Below are positions 62,019 through 64,000 of a stretch of 64,000 bases of DNA, piece by piece (the first letter of the stretch is position 1; each line of letters opens with the position of its first letter). The DNA lies in assembly GCA_004014935.1 (NCBI GenBank), contig CP025326.1, forward strand, positions 62,001-126,000, read 5' to 3'. The translations under genes and the position numbers were made by a program. Source of the DNA: Saccharomycopsis malanga (Eukaryota; Ascomycota; Saccharomycetes; Ascoideales; Saccharomycopsidaceae). Below the pieces are notes generated by a model. The model was not told the origin of the DNA. It did no database searches and was given only the letters and a program-made list of their open reading frames with translations.

Positions 62019-64000
62019 TTACAAATTAAAAGTCACGGTAGACTTTTGCATGTCCAACTCTTTGAATGAGCCCAAAACATGGTCTTTCACGTCTAACTGG
62101 CTATTCAAGTCGTTAATATCGGCCCTAGTGTTTTTTGGCGTTTCGGCCAATGTGAGCTTGTTAGACAATGTTTCAGACAACGAGTCTGTGTTTTCGTAGA
62201 GCAATTGTCTTGAGGATTCCTGGTAAGATCTGAACTCGCTCATGTCTTTCAAAAGAATGAAGATCCCTTTCATTTGCAGTTGAATGGAGGTTTTGATACT
62301 GCGGACTATGCCTTGGAATCTATTGAAAAGAGCTGTTTTTGCCGCAGCAGAGAGGCTTTTGTTGTGGAAACATACTTCATATTTGGATTTCAAAATGAGC
62401 ATTTTGGTTTCCAACTCTTCAAAAAGCTTCATTGCGGTATTAAACTTGGTCTTTATTTTCTGCTGGACAAGAGAGAATTCCAAAGGCAAAGAGCGTAACT
62501 GGGAATTACTTTTATTTATTAACTTCTGATTGACTTCCACTGCTTCATAATCCTTTACAAACTGGTCATAATCAGCAAGAAAAGAGTGGAACTGGTCACT
62601 TCTAAACTGTTTGATTTTATGATGCATATCGGAAAGCATACTGGAAAGCGTTTCAGCTTGAGGAACATATTGGTTATCAATAATGTCAGTAATCACTGGG
62701 GTTTCAGCCAAACGCCATGTATAAATGTTTTTAAATGATGTCAACCGGTGGTTTGGTAGGTTTTTCATCTGCAGATGGTCCTTTAGGAAATCAGCAGTAG
62801 AGTTTTGATAATGTTGCAATATTTCATACTCTGCCTCAGACCCATAATACATTTTCTCCAAATGACTCATGATGGGGTTCAGACTATGAACGCTCTTGGG
62901 ATAAATGATTTTATCAAGTTTGAACAGCTTTGGAGAACACATTGATATCCGAAGACTTTGTATGTATTCTTCGTCACCCTCAAAGGTTAAGAGCTCCTCG
63001 TCTTTGTAGTCTTTAATTGGCTCTTCGATGGCAGCATCTTTGTATATTTTAGTCGCTTCTACTAATTTGTCATGATATACGGGCTTTTTGGTGTCCGCAG
63101 AAGATACCTTGTAATCTTTACTTGCCGACACACTAATATTTACATATTCGCTATTATCTTTTTCTGGACTGATAGGATTGGGATCAGATTTATCATCATC
63201 TGAATTGATAGAGTTGGAATCATCAGTGATAAGACTGCTATCGTTAGACTCTTTAGAGCCATCTTTAAAATCGCCAAAAGCAGGAGGTTTTTTCTCAAAA
63301 CCATCAGCAGCATCAACATCTTGAGTAGCAGTTTCATCATTATCAGACTGCTCACCATTAATGTGGTCTTTGTTTGTATTATCAACGGACTCTTTATGTG
63401 TACTATTAATGGACTCTTCATATGTATTATTTGAAGTCTCTTTGTCAGTATTACTTAAAGACTCCTCCTCAGTGCTAATTCCAGCCCCCTTGACAAACTT
63501 CTCATCAATTGTAGATACATCATCATTACCACCTTCAGGCTTATCATTTACAAATTCCTGGCCTCCATCTGACTCCTCACTAACCTCACTAACACCATCA
63601 CTCTCATTTTCTAGGCTTTTGGAATAACTATCGCTGCCAAACAAAGTATCTGTTTGGGACGAGACGCCATTCTTATAGACGTTATTATCTTCATCGCCGG
63701 AAGCGGTCTCTTGACTTTCATTATCACTAGCATCTGATTCGCTCTCTATGTTTCCGTTCTGTTTGCTGGAAAACAAATCACTGTGTTGAGAAGGAACCGA
63801 GAATAAACCACTTTGCTTGCCACTGCTAGTAGAATCACCAAACAAACTACCCTTGTTATTGGTCAGTTTGGCAAGAGAGCTCAATGGTGATGAAGTGTTG
63901 GAAAAACTAGAGAATCCAGAAGTAAATGCTGGTTTGGAAGTGATTTGTCCGAATGTTGGTTTATCAGTGCCAAAAGATGATGCTCCAAATGCGGGGTTGT
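62019..64000 (-). CDS. NUP159: Nucleoporin Nup159, C-terminal part (cut by window edge)
   Basis: Cytoplasmic-face nucleoporin that with Nup82 and Nsp1 anchors the mRNA export helicase Dbp5. About 659 residues are visible and the frame is open to the right edge. The sequence begins in an FG-repeat part (PAFGASSFG, KPTFGQ, TSGFSSF, GSLFG). A long acidic, Ser/Asp/Asn-rich stretch with NTDKE/NTYEE/STHKE-type repeats (about 63360-63480) follows. The C-terminus is a helical domain: LKDHLQMKNLPNHRLTSFKNIYTWRLAETPVITDIIDNQ, then coiled coil LSDMHHKIKQFRSDQFHSFLADYDQFVKDYEAVE and FRSYQESSRQLL near the end. This layout fits the Nup159 C-terminal Nup82-binding region. The N-terminal beta-propeller should lie beyond the window. 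Confidence 0.85.
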   Translation of the reverse strand, partial: NPAFGASSFGTDKPTFGQITSKPAFTSGFSSFSNTSSPLSSLAKLTNNKGSLFGDSTSSGKQSGLFSVPSQHSDLFSSKQNGNIESESDASDNESQETASGDEDNNVYKNGVSSQTDTLFGSDSYSKSLENESDGVSEVSEESDGGQEFVNDKPEGGNDDVSTIDEKFVKGAGISTEEESLSNTDKETSNNTYEESINSTHKESVDNTNKDHINGEQSDNDETATQDVDAADGFEKKPPAFGDFKDGSKESNDSSLITDDSNSINSDDDKSDPNPISPEKDNSEYVNISVSASKDYKVSSADTKKPVYHDKLVEATKIYKDAAIEEPIKDYKDEELLTFEGDEEYIQSLRISMCSPKLFKLDKIIYPKSVHSLNPIMSHLEKMYYGSEAEYEILQHYQNSTADFLKDHLQMKNLPNHRLTSFKNIYTWRLAETPVITDIIDNQYVPQAETLSSMLSDMHHKIKQFRSDQFHSFLADYDQFVKDYEAVEVNQKLINKSNSQLRSLPLEFSLVQQKIKTKFNTAMKLFEELETKMLILKSKYEVCFHNKSLSAAAKTALFNRFQGIVRSIKTSIQLQMKGIFILLKDMSEFRSYQESSRQLLYENTDSLSETLSNKLTLAETPKNTRADINDLNSQLDVKDHVLGSFKELDMQKSTVTFNL

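Noticed and set aside
61980-62030. GTAAGT overlapping the NUP159 stop codon as a splice donor.
   Set aside because: TAAG after a stop codon is common by chance. No good branch site and acceptor with a plausible C-terminal exon was found downstream, where a family A element lies.

Overview
The window looks like nuclear DNA of a budding yeast (Saccharomycotina). It is AT-rich and carries 24 recognisable protein genes, one of them cut by the right edge, typically separated by about 0.3 to 3 kb of non-coding DNA. Highly expressed genes favour TTG for leucine. Introns are few per gene, sit near the 5' end and carry the yeast branch site TACTAAC. I cannot name the species. CTG codons fall where leucine is plausible, so I see no sign of CUG-Ser decoding, but I could not test this.

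Layout, left to right: NGR1-type RRM protein (-), GSP1/Ran (+, intron), ATP14 (+, intron), a single-pass membrane protein with an SH3-like tail (+), MRT4 (-), UFD4 (+), HSE1 (-), AUR1 (-), CAP1 (+), SFT1 (-, intron), RPL14 (+, intron), NPR2 (+), MRP17 (-, intron), VPS2/DID4 (+), SPC3 (-), a sugar-porter-like transporter (+, intron), FET3 (+), a mitochondrial PPR protein (-), FYV7 (+, intron), HTZ1 (-, intron), a YTH-domain protein (+), APM4 (+), a kinesin-5 (+) and NUP159 (-, partial). Eight of 24 genes have an intron, a high share for a budding yeast. I rebuilt seven of these gene models from splice signals and one (FYV7) gained a new first exon. These are ordinary housekeeping genes of vesicle traffic (HSE1, VPS2, SFT1, APM4), translation (RPL14, MRT4, FYV7, MRP17), nuclear transport (GSP1, NUP159), lipid synthesis (AUR1) and iron uptake (FET3); they do not form one pathway.

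The unusual part is between the genes. Nearly every long gap holds copies of two dispersed repeat families that look like SINEs. Family A (about 280-320 bp) has a tRNA-like head with A-box and B-box motifs, a unique body, and a 3' end running into ATT repeats. Family B (about 0.9-1.4 kb) has a different tRNA-like module and body, but ends with the same ~90 bp 3' segment and ATT tail. A shared 3' end on unrelated tRNA-derived heads is the classic sign of two SINEs using one LINE reverse transcriptase. No LINE is visible in the window. A third, unclassified repeat (family C) occurs twice. The gaps also hold several minisatellites and a 170-bp ATT microsatellite.

Other points worth a look: leucine instead of the NTF2-binding phenylalanine at Ran position 72; a YTH domain that seems to lack part of its m6A cage; a shared composite promoter element at MRT4 and MRP17; a recurring GTAGGT splice donor; and a possible relic of a dehydrogenase gene near VPS2.
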